From Ilumatobacteraceae bacterium (GTDB lineage Bacteria > Actinomycetota > Acidimicrobiia > Acidimicrobiales > Ilumatobacteraceae): a DNA stretch of 64,000 nt. This document shows, piece by piece, positions 9,100 to 16,614 of this stretch. A model generated the notes under the pieces. It was not told where the DNA came from. It did not search any database and saw nothing but the letters and a program-made list of their open reading frames with translations. The position numbers and the translations under genes are program-made. The stretch is taken from contig JALHOG010000011.1 in assembly GCA_022843125.1 (NCBI GenBank), positions 28,645-92,644 of the forward strand. Reading direction: 5' to 3'. Every line of letters starts with the position of its first letter. The first letter of the stretch is position 1.

Positions 9100-9507
9100 C
9101 TATGCGATCGTCGATCCCCAGATGACGGATCCTTCGACGAGCAGCAGCTCGCCACCTGCCTCGTCGGTGTAGAGCGCGATGCAGCCGCGGTGTCGCTTGG
9201 TGTTGCGGACCTGCGGGAGCGCCGAGCTGAGGTGGCGCACCTGCGCGGGGTCGAGCCACTCGTATCCGCAGTAGCCGCCGCAGCCGCACGGGTCCCACAC
9301 GACGACGGCGCCGCCTGCCGCGGCGCGCTGGGCCGTCGGCTGGTCGACCGAGGGTGCGGTGAGCCGGTACCGGCGCCCTGCCTGATCGACGAACTCCTCG
9401 TCACCGTGGAGGCCCGGCGCAAGAGCGGCCGGCGCGTCGGGTACCCGCGTCTCCACCTCGCGGACCAGGTCGGCGAAGGTCTTCTGCTGCTGCGGCCTCC
9501 GACCCAT
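9100..9507 (-). CDS. hypothetical protein with CGCGGYCG cysteine cluster
   Basis: 135 aa soluble protein. An N-terminal helix (KTFADLVREVETRV) is followed by a region containing DPCGCGGYCGYEWLDP, with three Cys spaced for metal or disulfide chemistry, and a fourth Cys in HRGCIALY. I do not recognise the family. It lies 38 bp downstream of the DUF222-HNH gene on the same strand, so the two could be cotranscribed. Confidence 0.5.
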   Translation of the reverse strand: MGRRPQQQKTFADLVREVETRVPDAPAALAPGLHGDEEFVDQAGRRYRLTAPSVDQPTAQRAAAGGAVVVWDPCGCGGYCGYEWLDPAQVRHLSSALPQVRNTKRHRGCIALYTDEAGGELLLVEGSVIWGSTIA

Positions 9508-9545
9508 CCGCCAACTGTGTCACGTTCGCGGCGGTACGCCGGTCG

Positions 9546-10754
9546 TCAGTTGTTGTGCCAGGTGTTGGCTTGGTCGCGGCGTTCGCGGAGGGCGTTGGGG
9601 TGGGCCCAGCCGAGGCCGACCCAGTCGTAGGGGATGCCGTCGGGTGGCGGGTCGGGCGGATGACTCTGCGGGACGGGCCGGCCTGTGGCGTCGGTGAACT
9701 GGATGCCGTCGGGGGTGTCGGCGTTGCCGTGGATGCCGAGTTCGCCTTTGTGGTGCATGCGGTGATGCCGTGGGCAGAGGCTGAGGAGGCTGGGGGTGTC
9801 GGTGGGGCCGCCGTCTTCCCAGTGGATGATGTGGTGGATCTCGACGAACCGGTCAGCGGTGCAGCCCGGGACGCGGCAGCCGCGGTCGCGGCGTTCGATG
9901 CGGCGGGTGCGGTCGGGGACGATGTGCTGGGTGCGTCCGACGCTGAACGGGATGCCGTTGTTCTCGTGGACGATGGCGCCGAGCCCGTCGCAGGAGCAGA
10001 GGCGGGCGAGGTTCATGGGGATGCGCCAGCCGTCGGTGGTGGTGGTCGCACCGGTGTCGGTGTCGTGGTGGAACCAGGTGCGGAAGCGGTCGCGACGATC
10101 TCGCGACGGCACGGCATCCAACGAGCGTTCGGCGATGTCGACGAGGGCGTCGGTCCAGGTGGCGTCGGTGTTGCCGTCGTCGAACAGTCGGTCTTTCGAT
10201 TCGGTGAACGCGGCTTCGATGCATTTGCCGAGATCGATGTCGAGGTCGCCGGTGAGCTTCCACCGGTTGTCGCGGATGCCGAACGACAGCCGATTCGACG
10301 GCGCTCGGGCTGCTGCCTCTTCGGCGGGTTCGTCGGGGTCGTGCTCGAACGCGTCGTCGCGGATAGCGCGGCGCAGGCGTGACACGGTGCCGATCTCCGC
10401 GAAGCCGAGCACCTGCTGCTGTGCCCAGTCGGGGGCTTTCACCAACTCGGTCATCTGATCGACGGACACCACACCCTGGTCGAACGCTTCGAACAGGACC
10501 GGGTACCGGTCACGGACCTTCGCCAACCGGACCACCTGGCCGGCGTGCTCGGGCGACAAGCCGGATCGCCACGCCAGCCACGCGGCCGGGGTCTTCATCC
10601 CTGCTTCGGACGTCTCCCCCGCGGCGATCGCGGCGGCGGTGACCTCCACCAGCCGCGCCATCGCAGTGTTCAACACCCCGGCGAGGTGCGCGACCTCCGC
10701 AGCGACATCGCGGACCACAGGCGGTGCTGCGTCGAGCGTGGCAACCGAAGACAT
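9546..10754 (-). CDS. DUF222 domain protein with C-terminal HNH nuclease motif
   Basis: 402 aa. A long helical DUF222 (13E12-repeat type) domain fills most of the protein. The C-terminus has an HNH module: RGCRVPGCTADRFVEIHHI followed by HWEDGGPTDTPSLLSLCPRH and HRMHH, giving the Cys pair, the central His and the Asn/His positions. These proteins are multicopy in actinobacteria and are thought to be selfish or mobile-element-linked nucleases. ATG 10754 is preferred over an upstream extension because TACGAT (10766-10761) lies 6 nt before it. Confidence 0.85.
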   Translation of the reverse strand: MSSVATLDAAPPVVRDVAAEVAHLAGVLNTAMARLVEVTAAAIAAGETSEAGMKTPAAWLAWRSGLSPEHAGQVVRLAKVRDRYPVLFEAFDQGVVSVDQMTELVKAPDWAQQQVLGFAEIGTVSRLRRAIRDDAFEHDPDEPAEEAAARAPSNRLSFGIRDNRWKLTGDLDIDLGKCIEAAFTESKDRLFDDGNTDATWTDALVDIAERSLDAVPSRDRRDRFRTWFHHDTDTGATTTTDGWRIPMNLARLCSCDGLGAIVHENNGIPFSVGRTQHIVPDRTRRIERRDRGCRVPGCTADRFVEIHHIIHWEDGGPTDTPSLLSLCPRHHRMHHKGELGIHGNADTPDGIQFTDATGRPVPQSHPPDPPPDGIPYDWVGLGWAHPNALRERRDQANTWHNN

Positions 10755-10838
10755 ACTGACATCGTACAGGTGTTCGACCCAAGGTGCAACTAGTCGAACG
10801 GGATTCCTCTGCGCATCGGTCGGGTCGGCAATACGGGC

Positions 10839-10855
10839 ATGGCGGAAATCGCCAT
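10839..10855. repeat. small inverted repeat between divergent genes
   Basis: ATGGCG at 10839-10844 and CGCCAT at 10850-10855 form a perfect 6-bp inverted repeat around GAAAT, placed between the divergent promoters of the DUF222 gene and the small membrane protein. It may be an operator; nothing else supports this. Confidence 0.25.
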
Positions 10856-10876
10856 AAATCACGCTAAGGTGCGCTA

Positions 10877-11086
10877 ATGATTCAACTGTTGAGAAAAGTC
10901 GGCCTGTCCCAAGACGTCCTGTACGTACTCGGCCTCGCCTCGGTGGGAGCGAGCATCGCCATCTGGAACGCCAAGAAGGGCGTCGACCACGCCCATGCCG
11001 AGCGCTTCGGGATCTTCGTGGGCTTGTGGGCCCCGACGTTCTTCGCGATCGGCAACGGTCTCACGAAGGACCGCACCGACGCCTGA
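10877..11086 (+). CDS. small two-helix membrane protein
   Basis: 69 aa. Two hydrophobic helices (VLYVLGLASVGASIAIWN and RFGIFVGLWAPTFFAIGNGL) separated by a charged loop, with a basic N-terminus. Conserved-looking actinobacterial hypothetical of unknown role. TAAGGT at 10865-10870 lies 6 nt before the ATG, indicating its own leaderless promoter, which argues that this short frame is a real gene. Confidence 0.6.
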   Translation: MIQLLRKVGLSQDVLYVLGLASVGASIAIWNAKKGVDHAHAERFGIFVGLWAPTFFAIGNGLTKDRTDA

Positions 11087-11118
11087 CGGTCGGTCGGGTG
11101 GAGCGCGACCGGGTCCGG

Positions 11119-11745
11119 TCAGACGTCTGGGCGTTGGCCGGGGTCGGGGGGCTCGGTGCGGGTGCGCTTGAGTTCCCAGAAGCCGTCCATGGTGGTGAAC
11201 GCTTCCATCGCGTCCCACACCTTCAGCGATTGCTCACGGTCCGGTACCCGGGTGATGACCGGGCCGAAGATGCCGCGCTTGATGCCGTCGGCGGCGGTGA
11301 AGGCGATGATGGGGGTGCCGACGTCGTTGCCGACCAGGGCGAGGCCGACGTCCATGCCGGTGCGGATCGCTTCGTCCCAGCGGGTGTCGTCAGCGGCCGC
11401 GGCGAGTGCGGGGTCGAGGCCGACGCGCTCGAGTGCTGCGCCGAAGTCGATGTCGCGGTCCTTGTCGTGGTGGATCAGCGTCCCGCACTGCCAGTACCAG
11501 TCGAAGACCTTCGCGTCGCCGTGCTCGGCGCGGATCGCTTCCATGATCCGCAGCGCACGGTGGCCGAGCAGCGCGCCGGCGTAGTACGGCGACTCCGGAT
11601 CGGGGTCGTTCTTGAACAGCAGACTGATCGGCTGCCAGTTGATCTGCAGCTCACGCTGCGGTGCCACCTGATCGACGACCCAACGGGCCGTCACCCAGCA
11701 CCACGGTCAAATCGGGTCGACCCAGAAGTCCACATCGGTTGCCAT
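11119..11745 (-). CDS. Rv2466c-family (DsbA-like) reductase with in-frame TGA, probable selenoprotein
   Basis: Read from ATG 11745, the frame gives MATDVDFWVDPI, then TGA (11709-11707), then PWCWVTARWVVDQ and continues without interruption to 208 codons, the family length. The TGA replaces the first Cys of the CPWC active site of mycothiol-dependent nitroreductase Rv2466c-type thioredoxin-fold proteins; the second Cys (codon 16) is kept. Other family marks: GNDVGTP (cis-Pro loop), IFGPVITR, and the terminal ELKRTRTEPP. The rest of the gene is intact. A 9-bp hairpin follows the TGA (separate entry). Reading TGA as selenocysteine is inference; sel genes are not in the window. The alternative start GTG 11694 would give a 191-aa protein lacking the first beta-strand and the nucleophile. 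Confidence 0.75.
11673..11693 (-). promoter_or_regulatory. candidate bacterial SECIS hairpin
   Basis: On the minus strand TGACGGCCC (11693-11685) pairs with GGGTCGTCG (11681-11673) around the loop GTT: nine pairs including two wobbles. The loop begins 22 nt after the TGA and has G in its first position. As I recall, bacterial SECIS elements have a stem of at least 4 bp, a small loop with an early G, and a loop 16-37 nt after UGA; all are met. High GC makes chance hairpins common. Confidence 0.5.
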
Positions 11746-11821
11746 CGGCGCAGTCTGACACGTTGCGCGCGCAAACACACGTCCGGCTCGAAGATGACCC
11801 GCACGGGTAGCCTCGTCGTTC

Positions 11822-13126
11822 GTGTCCCAGCGCTTCTACGTCGAGACGCTCGGCTGCCCCAAGAACCAGGTCGACTCCGACAAGCTGATCGGCACCCTGC
11901 TCGCCGACGGCATGAGCCCGACCGACGATCCGTCGGCAGCCGACCTCGTGGTCGTCAACACGTGCGCGTTCATCGACGAGGCCCGCAAGGAGTCGATCGA
12001 CACGATCCTCGCCCTCGACGACCAGCGCCAGGAGGGCGCGCGGCTCGTGGTCACCGGGTGCATGGCCGAGCGATACGGCGACGAGCTCGCCGAAGCCCTG
12101 CCCGAGGTCGACCAGGTCGCCGGGTTCGGCGTGCCCCTTCAACGGCCGGCGTCGGCTGCCAACGGCCGCAACCTGATCCCCGTCACCTCGGCACCGCTGC
12201 CCGAGCTCGATCTCCTCAACCTGCCGCGGCCGCGCTCCACTTCTCCGTGGGCGTACGTCAAGATCGCCGAGGGCTGCGACCGGTCGTGCGGCTTCTGTGC
12301 CATTCCGTCGTTCCGCGGGCCGCAGCGCAGCCGCGACATCGAGCAGATCCTGACCGAGGTCGATCAGCTCGCTGCGCGCGAGATCGTCCTCGTCGCACAG
12401 GACCTCGCCTCGTACGGCAAGGACCGGCCCGACGAGCTCGGCGCCGGTTCGATCGTCCCGCTCGTACGCGCGGTCAGCGAGCGCGCCGACTGGCTCCGGC
12501 TGCTCTACCTGTACCCGAGCGATCTCACCGACGAGCTGATCGACGCGATCTGCGACACCGGTGTGCCGTACTTCGACCTGTCGCTCCAGCACGTCAGCAA
12601 GCCGCTGCTCCGTCGCATGCGCCGGTGGGGCGACGGCGACCGCTTCCTGCGCCGCATCGCCGACATCCGCGACCGCGAGCCCGACGCCGCGTTCCGCAGC
12701 AACTTCATCGTCGGCTACCCCGGCGAGACCGAGGCCGACCACGATCAGCTCCTCCGCTTCGTCGAGGAGGCCCAGCTCGACTGGTGCGGATTCTTCGCCT
12801 ACTCGCCGGAGGACGGCACCTACGCCTACACCCTCGACGGTGCCGTCGACCGGGGGCTGATGAACGACCGGCTCGCCGAGCTGCGCGAGATGCAGGACGA
12901 GATCACCGCCACCCGGCGAGACGCGTTGATCGGACGCACGCTCCGGGTGCTCGTCGATTCGCCCGGCATCGCCCGCAGCGTTCGCGAAGCGCCCGAGATC
13001 GATGGTGTGATCCACGTCGGGCAAGATGTGGTGGTGGGGGAGTTCACCGAGGTCGAGATCGTTGACGCGCTCGGCCCCGACCTCGTCGCATCGGGCGGTG
13101 CCGTGCCCGAGGAGGATGACGACTGA
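11822..13126 (+). CDS. rimO: ribosomal protein S12 methylthiotransferase RimO
   Basis: 434 aa radical-SAM enzyme that adds a methylthio group to the conserved Asp of ribosomal protein S12. The N-terminal UPF0004 domain has three Cys (TLGCPKNQVDS, VNTCAF, VTGCMAE) for the auxiliary 4Fe-4S cluster; the radical-SAM motif is CDRSCGFC (about residue 160); a C-terminal TRAM domain binds RNA. GTG 11822 is supported by TAGCCT (11808-11813) 8 nt upstream. Its stop overlaps the pgsA ATG by 1 nt, so rimO-pgsA-cinA is one coupled operon. Confidence 0.95.
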   Translation: MSQRFYVETLGCPKNQVDSDKLIGTLLADGMSPTDDPSAADLVVVNTCAFIDEARKESIDTILALDDQRQEGARLVVTGCMAERYGDELAEALPEVDQVAGFGVPLQRPASAANGRNLIPVTSAPLPELDLLNLPRPRSTSPWAYVKIAEGCDRSCGFCAIPSFRGPQRSRDIEQILTEVDQLAAREIVLVAQDLASYGKDRPDELGAGSIVPLVRAVSERADWLRLLYLYPSDLTDELIDAICDTGVPYFDLSLQHVSKPLLRRMRRWGDGDRFLRRIADIRDREPDAAFRSNFIVGYPGETEADHDQLLRFVEEAQLDWCGFFAYSPEDGTYAYTLDGAVDRGLMNDRLAELREMQDEITATRRDALIGRTLRVLVDSPGIARSVREAPEIDGVIHVGQDVVVGEFTEVEIVDALGPDLVASGGAVPEEDDD

Positions 13127-13701
13127 TGCCGGTCGCCCCTGACGCGCTCGCCACGTGGGCCAACGCGATCACGGTCGCCCGGATCCTGCTGACGCCGATC
13201 ATGTTCGCGCTGATCCCCGACCACGAGCGCGGGTCGTGGATCGCGTTCGGGATGTGGTTCGTGCTGTGCATGAGCGACCTGATCGACGGCTATCTCGCCC
13301 GCCGCCACGGCACCACCTCGTCCGGCGCGTTCCTCGACCCGCTCGCCGACAAGGTGCTCGTCCTCAGCGCGATGTTCGCCCTCGTGCGCAACGACATGTT
13401 CTGGTGGTTGCCGGTCGCGCTGATCGCGGGGCGTGAGCTGGTGATCAGCGTCTACCGCACATTCGTCGCCGCCAAGGGCGTGAGCGTGCCGGCCAGCAAG
13501 CTCGGCAAGTGGAAGACGTTCGTGCAGCAGCTCGCCGTCGCCTTCGCCCTGTGGCCGTGGTTTGCAGTCGACGTCAAGTGGCTGTGGGTCGCACTGCTGT
13601 GGCTTGCCGTCGGCCTGTCGCTCGCGAGTGGCGCGCACTACCTGTGGCACGCGATCCGCCGGCAACGCTCCGTCGCCGCCTCCCAGTCGCAGGTGGCCTG
13701 A
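13126..13701 (+). CDS. pgsA: CDP-diacylglycerol--glycerol-3-phosphate 3-phosphatidyltransferase
   Basis: 191 aa integral membrane enzyme making phosphatidylglycerophosphate. The CDP-alcohol phosphotransferase motif is complete: DLIDGYLARR, then GAFLDPLADK (the D..DG..AR........G...D...D pattern). Five or six hydrophobic helices. Length is normal. Overlaps rimO (TGATG) and cinA (TGATG) by one base each, implying translational coupling. A related CDP-alcohol enzyme such as phosphatidylinositol-phosphate synthase is possible, but the operon context favours PgsA. Confidence 0.88.
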   Translation: MPVAPDALATWANAITVARILLTPIMFALIPDHERGSWIAFGMWFVLCMSDLIDGYLARRHGTTSSGAFLDPLADKVLVLSAMFALVRNDMFWWLPVALIAGRELVISVYRTFVAAKGVSVPASKLGKWKTFVQQLAVAFALWPWFAVDVKWLWVALLWLAVGLSLASGAHYLWHAIRRQRSVAASQSQVA

Positions 13702-14966
13702 TGCGTTGCGACGTGTTGGCCGTCGGCACCGAGCTGCTGCTCGGTCAGATCATCGACTCCAACTCCGCCTGGATGGGTGAGCAGCTCGCCGCGCACGGCA
13801 TCGACTCGCTGCTGCAGGTGAAGGTGGGCGACAACGTCGGGCGCATCGTCGCCCAGCTCGAACGGCTGCTCGTCGATGCCGACGCCGTGATCATCTGCGG
13901 CGGTCTCGGCCCCACCCACGACGACCTCACCCGCGACGCGATCGCGGCCGTGATGGACACCCGCCTCGAACCCGACGAGGCCGTCGCCGAAGTGATCCGG
14001 GAGATGTTCGCGAGTCGCGGCCGCCGGATGCCCGACAACAACCTGCGGCAGGCGATGGTCCCGGTCGGCGCGCGCATCATCCCGCAGACCCGGGGAACCG
14101 CCCCCGGTCTGATCTGCCCCGTCACGATCGACGGACCCGAAGGGCCCGAGGAGCGGATCGTGTTCGCCGTGCCGGGCGTTCCGCACGAGATGCGCGACAT
14201 GTTCGAGCGGGCGATCCTGCCTGAACTGCAGCTCCGCTCCGGCGAACCGTGGGTGATCGCGAGCCGCACGCTGCGCACGTGGGGCGAGAGCGAGAGCGGC
14301 CTCAACGAACGGCTCGATGCGGTCATCGCCGAGCTCGACGACGTCGGCAACCCGACGCTCGCGTTCCTGGCCAGCGGCTGGGAAGGGCTGAAGGTGCGCC
14401 TCACCGCCAAGGCGACCGACCTCAGGGCGTGCGACGTGCTGCTCGACGAGTGGGAGCAGCGGGTGCGCAACGAGGTCGGTGATGTCGTGTTCGGTGTCGA
14501 GCAGGGCGGCGACCCGGTCACGATGGAGTCGGTCGTACTCGACCTGCTGCGGTCGCGGGGCTGGTCGCTCGGGCTGGCCGAGTCGGTCACCGGCGGGCTG
14601 GTCGGCGCCCGGATCACCGGAGTGCCCGGTGCGAGCGAGGTGTTCCGCGGGTCGATCGTGTCGTACGCGACCGAGGTGAAGCAGTCGGTCCTCGATGTCC
14701 CGCCGGGTCCGGTGGTCAGCGAGGCGGCCGCACTGGCGATGGCGCACGGCGCCCGCCGGGTGCTGGCCGCCGATGTCGGGCTCGCCCTCACCGGTGTCGC
14801 CGGCCCCACCGAGCAGGACGGCCAGCCCGTCGGCACGCTCTGCATCGGCCTCGTCTGGCCCGACGGCGAACTCACCCAGACGGTCCGCCTCCCCGGCCAG
14901 CGCGAGCAGATGCGGCAGTTCAGCGTGATCACCAGCCTCGACCTCCTCCGCCGCACCCTCGCCTGA
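13701..14966 (+). CDS. cinA: CinA family nicotinamide-nucleotide amidase
   Basis: 421 aa. The N-terminal MoCF/COG1058 domain (VLAVGTELLLGQIIDSNS, ICGGLGPTHDDLTRD, FAVPGVPHEM) is followed by a C-terminal PncC amidase domain (ESVTGGLVGARIT, VPGASEVFRGSIVSYA, ALTGVAGPTEQDG). The predicted role is NMN deamidation in NAD salvage; the N-terminal domain may act on ADP-ribose. The first PncC motif has Val where many members have Cys (ESCTGG). Last gene of the rimO-pgsA-cinA operon, followed directly by short repeats. Confidence 0.92.
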   Translation: MRCDVLAVGTELLLGQIIDSNSAWMGEQLAAHGIDSLLQVKVGDNVGRIVAQLERLLVDADAVIICGGLGPTHDDLTRDAIAAVMDTRLEPDEAVAEVIREMFASRGRRMPDNNLRQAMVPVGARIIPQTRGTAPGLICPVTIDGPEGPEERIVFAVPGVPHEMRDMFERAILPELQLRSGEPWVIASRTLRTWGESESGLNERLDAVIAELDDVGNPTLAFLASGWEGLKVRLTAKATDLRACDVLLDEWEQRVRNEVGDVVFGVEQGGDPVTMESVVLDLLRSRGWSLGLAESVTGGLVGARITGVPGASEVFRGSIVSYATEVKQSVLDVPPGPVVSEAAALAMAHGARRVLAADVGLALTGVAGPTEQDGQPVGTLCIGLVWPDGELTQTVRLPGQREQMRQFSVITSLDLLRRTLA

Positions 14967-14995
14967 CCCGCCACCTGACCCGCCACCCGACCCGC
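14965..14995 (+). repeat. 12-bp tandem repeat after cinA stop
   Basis: The unit CTGACCCGCCAC occurs twice and then degenerates to CCGACCCGCGCC. The first copy includes the cinA stop codon. It lies just before the tRNA promoter. It looks like slipped-strand duplication. Confidence 0.4.
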
Positions 14996-15006
14996 GCCGG
15001 TATCGC

Positions 15007-15012
15007 TAGCCT
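15007..15012 (+). promoter_or_regulatory. -10 element of tRNA-Arg
   Basis: TAGCCT sits 8 nt before the first base of the mature tRNA at 15021, so transcription would begin at or just before the tRNA 5' end. Confidence 0.45.
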
Positions 15013-15020
15013 GGTGCGAG

Positions 15021-15094
15021 GCCCCTGTAGCTCAGTTGGATAGAGCAAGTCCCTTCTAATGACAAGGTCGCAGGTTCGAATCCTGCCGGGGGCG
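15021..15094 (+). tRNA. tRNA-Arg (anticodon TCT)
   Basis: A 74-nt cloverleaf: acceptor GCCCCTG / CGGGGGC with one G-T pair, D-stem GCTC/GAGC with AGTTGGATA loop, anticodon loop CTTCTAA giving TCT at 15055-15057, T-arm GCAGG-TTCGAAT-CCTGC, discriminator G. The 3' CCA is not encoded. The anticodon stem is odd: A27-A43 and C31-T39 do not pair, leaving three pairs. It would read AGA, rare in a genome like this. Followed at once by carD. Confidence 0.85.
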
Positions 15095-15097
15095 CTG

Positions 15098-15103
15098 TAG
15101 CCT
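15098..15103 (+). promoter_or_regulatory. possible carD -10 element
   Basis: TAGCCT, the hexamer seen before several genes here, lies right after the tRNA. TTCGAA (15075-15080, the tRNA T-loop) is 17 bp upstream and could act as a weak -35. The carD leader would be about 68 nt. Confidence 0.3.
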
Positions 15104-15177
15104 GGGGAAGCCGTTCCGGCGTGTGGGAACGCTCCGATCACATCTGGCTTGTCCCTCTCCATGCATCGAGGTCTGCG

Positions 15178-15705
15178 TTGAACTTCAAGAAGGGCGACAC
15201 CGTCATCTACCCCCAGCACGGCGCTTGCGTCGTCAAGGGCACGAAGAAGATGGAGGCCTTTGGCGAGAAGCGTGAGTACCTCATCCTCGAGACCGTGATC
15301 AGCGAGATGACGCTGAAGGTCCCGGTCGACATGGCCGAAGGGGTCGGCGTGCGTCCGCCCGTGAGCGCCGACGAACTCGAAGACCTCGTGGCCGTGCTCG
15401 CCAAGCCCGACCCGCGCGTGCCCTCCAACTGGAGCCGCCGGTTCAAGAACCACCAGGAGAAGCTGAAGAGCGGCGACGTCTACCAGGTGGCCGAGGTGGT
15501 CCGGAACCTCGCCGCCCGCAACCGTGATGCATCGCTGTCGGCCGCCGAGCGCACCATGTACGAGCGGGCGCGCGTCAACCTGATCAGCGAGATCTCGCCC
15601 GCCCTCAAGGTCACCTCCGAGGAGGCCGAGGCCTACCTCGACGACGCGCTCGCCAAGGGCGTGCTCAAGCCCGAGAAGCCCGAGAAGAAGGTCGTCAAGA
15701 AGTAG
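15178..15705 (+). CDS. carD: CarD family transcription regulator
   Basis: 175 aa. CarD binds the RNA polymerase beta subunit and stabilises open complexes, notably at rRNA promoters. The N-terminal Tudor-like RNAP-interaction domain is FKKGDTVIYPQHGACVVKG; the C-terminal helical DNA-binding domain has NWSRRFKNHQEKLKSGD and YERARVNLISE. The frame continues upstream to GTG 15121, but I choose TTG 15178: it gives the canonical N-terminus and has GAGGT six bases before it. The tail is Lys-rich (EKPEKKVVKK). Confidence 0.93.
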   Translation: MNFKKGDTVIYPQHGACVVKGTKKMEAFGEKREYLILETVISEMTLKVPVDMAEGVGVRPPVSADELEDLVAVLAKPDPRVPSNWSRRFKNHQEKLKSGDVYQVAEVVRNLAARNRDASLSAAERTMYERARVNLISEISPALKVTSEEAEAYLDDALAKGVLKPEKPEKKVVKK

Positions 15706-15724
15706 TTCTGCCAGACTCGACGCC

Positions 15725-16597
15725 ATGGCACGTGTGGCGTTTCTCGGGTTGGGGGTGATGGGCGGTCCGATGGCCGGCCATCTGGCGAAGGCGGGGCACG
15801 ACGTCGTCGTGTACAACCGCACCGCCGCGAAGTCGTTGGAGTGGGTGGTCGAGCACGGGCACCTGGCATCGCCGACACCTGGTGAGGCCGCCGAAGGAGC
15901 CGACTTCGTGATGATGTGCGTCGGCAACGACGACGACGTCCGCGAGGTCGCGTTGGGCGAGCACGGCGCCGTGCACGGCATGCAGCCAGGGTCGACCCTC
16001 GTCGACCACACGACCGCCTCCGCCGACGTCGCCCGCGAGCTCGCCGCAGCCTGTGCCGAGCGCGGCATCGGCTTCGTCGACGCACCTGTCTCCGGCGGCC
16101 AGGCCGGCGCGCAGAACGGGCAGCTCACCGTGATGTGCGGCGCCGACGACGAAGCCGTCTTCGCCGCAGCACGCGAGATCGTGATGGCGTACGCCCGCGA
16201 GTGCCGCCGGCTCGGCCCGGCAGGCGCCGGCCAGACCACGAAGATGGTCAACCAGATCTGCATCGCCGGTCTCGTGCAGGGCTTGGCCGAGGGCATCAAC
16301 TTCGCGCAGAAGGCCGGGCTCGACGTCGACGAGGTGATCGCCACGATCAGCAAGGGCGCAGCCGGCAGCTGGCAGATGGAGAACCGGTCGCCCACGATGG
16401 CCACCGGCACGTTCGACTTCGGCTTCGCCGTCGAGTGGATGCGCAAAGACCTCGCGATCTGTCTGGCCGAGGCCGACCGGATCGGTGCCCGTCTCCCCGT
16501 GACCGCCCTCGTCGACCAGTTCTACGCCCAGGTGATCGAACGCGGCGGCCGCCGCTGGGACACGAGCTCCCTGGTGCACCTGCTCCAGAACCCGTAG
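15725..16597 (+). CDS. NAD(P)-dependent beta-hydroxyacid dehydrogenase (HIBADH family)
   Basis: 290 aa. Rossmann N-terminus FLGLGVMGGPMAGHL, substrate-binding signature DAPVSGGQAGAQNGQLTVM, and the catalytic Lys in GQTTKMVNQ: the 3-hydroxyisobutyrate/tartronate-semialdehyde/glyoxylate reductase group. The sequence does not settle which substrate is used. It starts 19 bp after carD, but the functional link is weak; cotranscription is possible. The minus-strand P450 gene converges on it. Confidence 0.88.
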   Translation: MARVAFLGLGVMGGPMAGHLAKAGHDVVVYNRTAAKSLEWVVEHGHLASPTPGEAAEGADFVMMCVGNDDDVREVALGEHGAVHGMQPGSTLVDHTTASADVARELAAACAERGIGFVDAPVSGGQAGAQNGQLTVMCGADDEAVFAAAREIVMAYARECRRLGPAGAGQTTKMVNQICIAGLVQGLAEGINFAQKAGLDVDEVIATISKGAAGSWQMENRSPTMATGTFDFGFAVEWMRKDLAICLAEADRIGARLPVTALVDQFYAQVIERGGRRWDTSSLVHLLQNP

Positions 16598-16614
16598 CCA
16601 GGACGTCCGGCCGG

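Noticed and set aside
9546..10754. Transposon or intein carrying the HNH gene
   Set aside because: No terminal inverted repeats, target duplications or transposase were seen. DUF222-HNH proteins are usual as stand-alone genes.
10755..10862. N-terminal extension of the DUF222 protein
   Set aside because: A -10 hexamer lies between it and ATG 10754, and the extension does not look like the family N-terminus.
11119..11694. 191-residue reductase starting at GTG 11694
   Set aside because: It would begin after the active-site motif and lose the first beta-strand, which makes no functional sense. The frame upstream of the TGA matches the family.
11026..13065. Plus-strand open frame across the putative selenoprotein and rimO
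   Set aside because: It is a shadow of both genes in another frame, with an Arg-rich translation.
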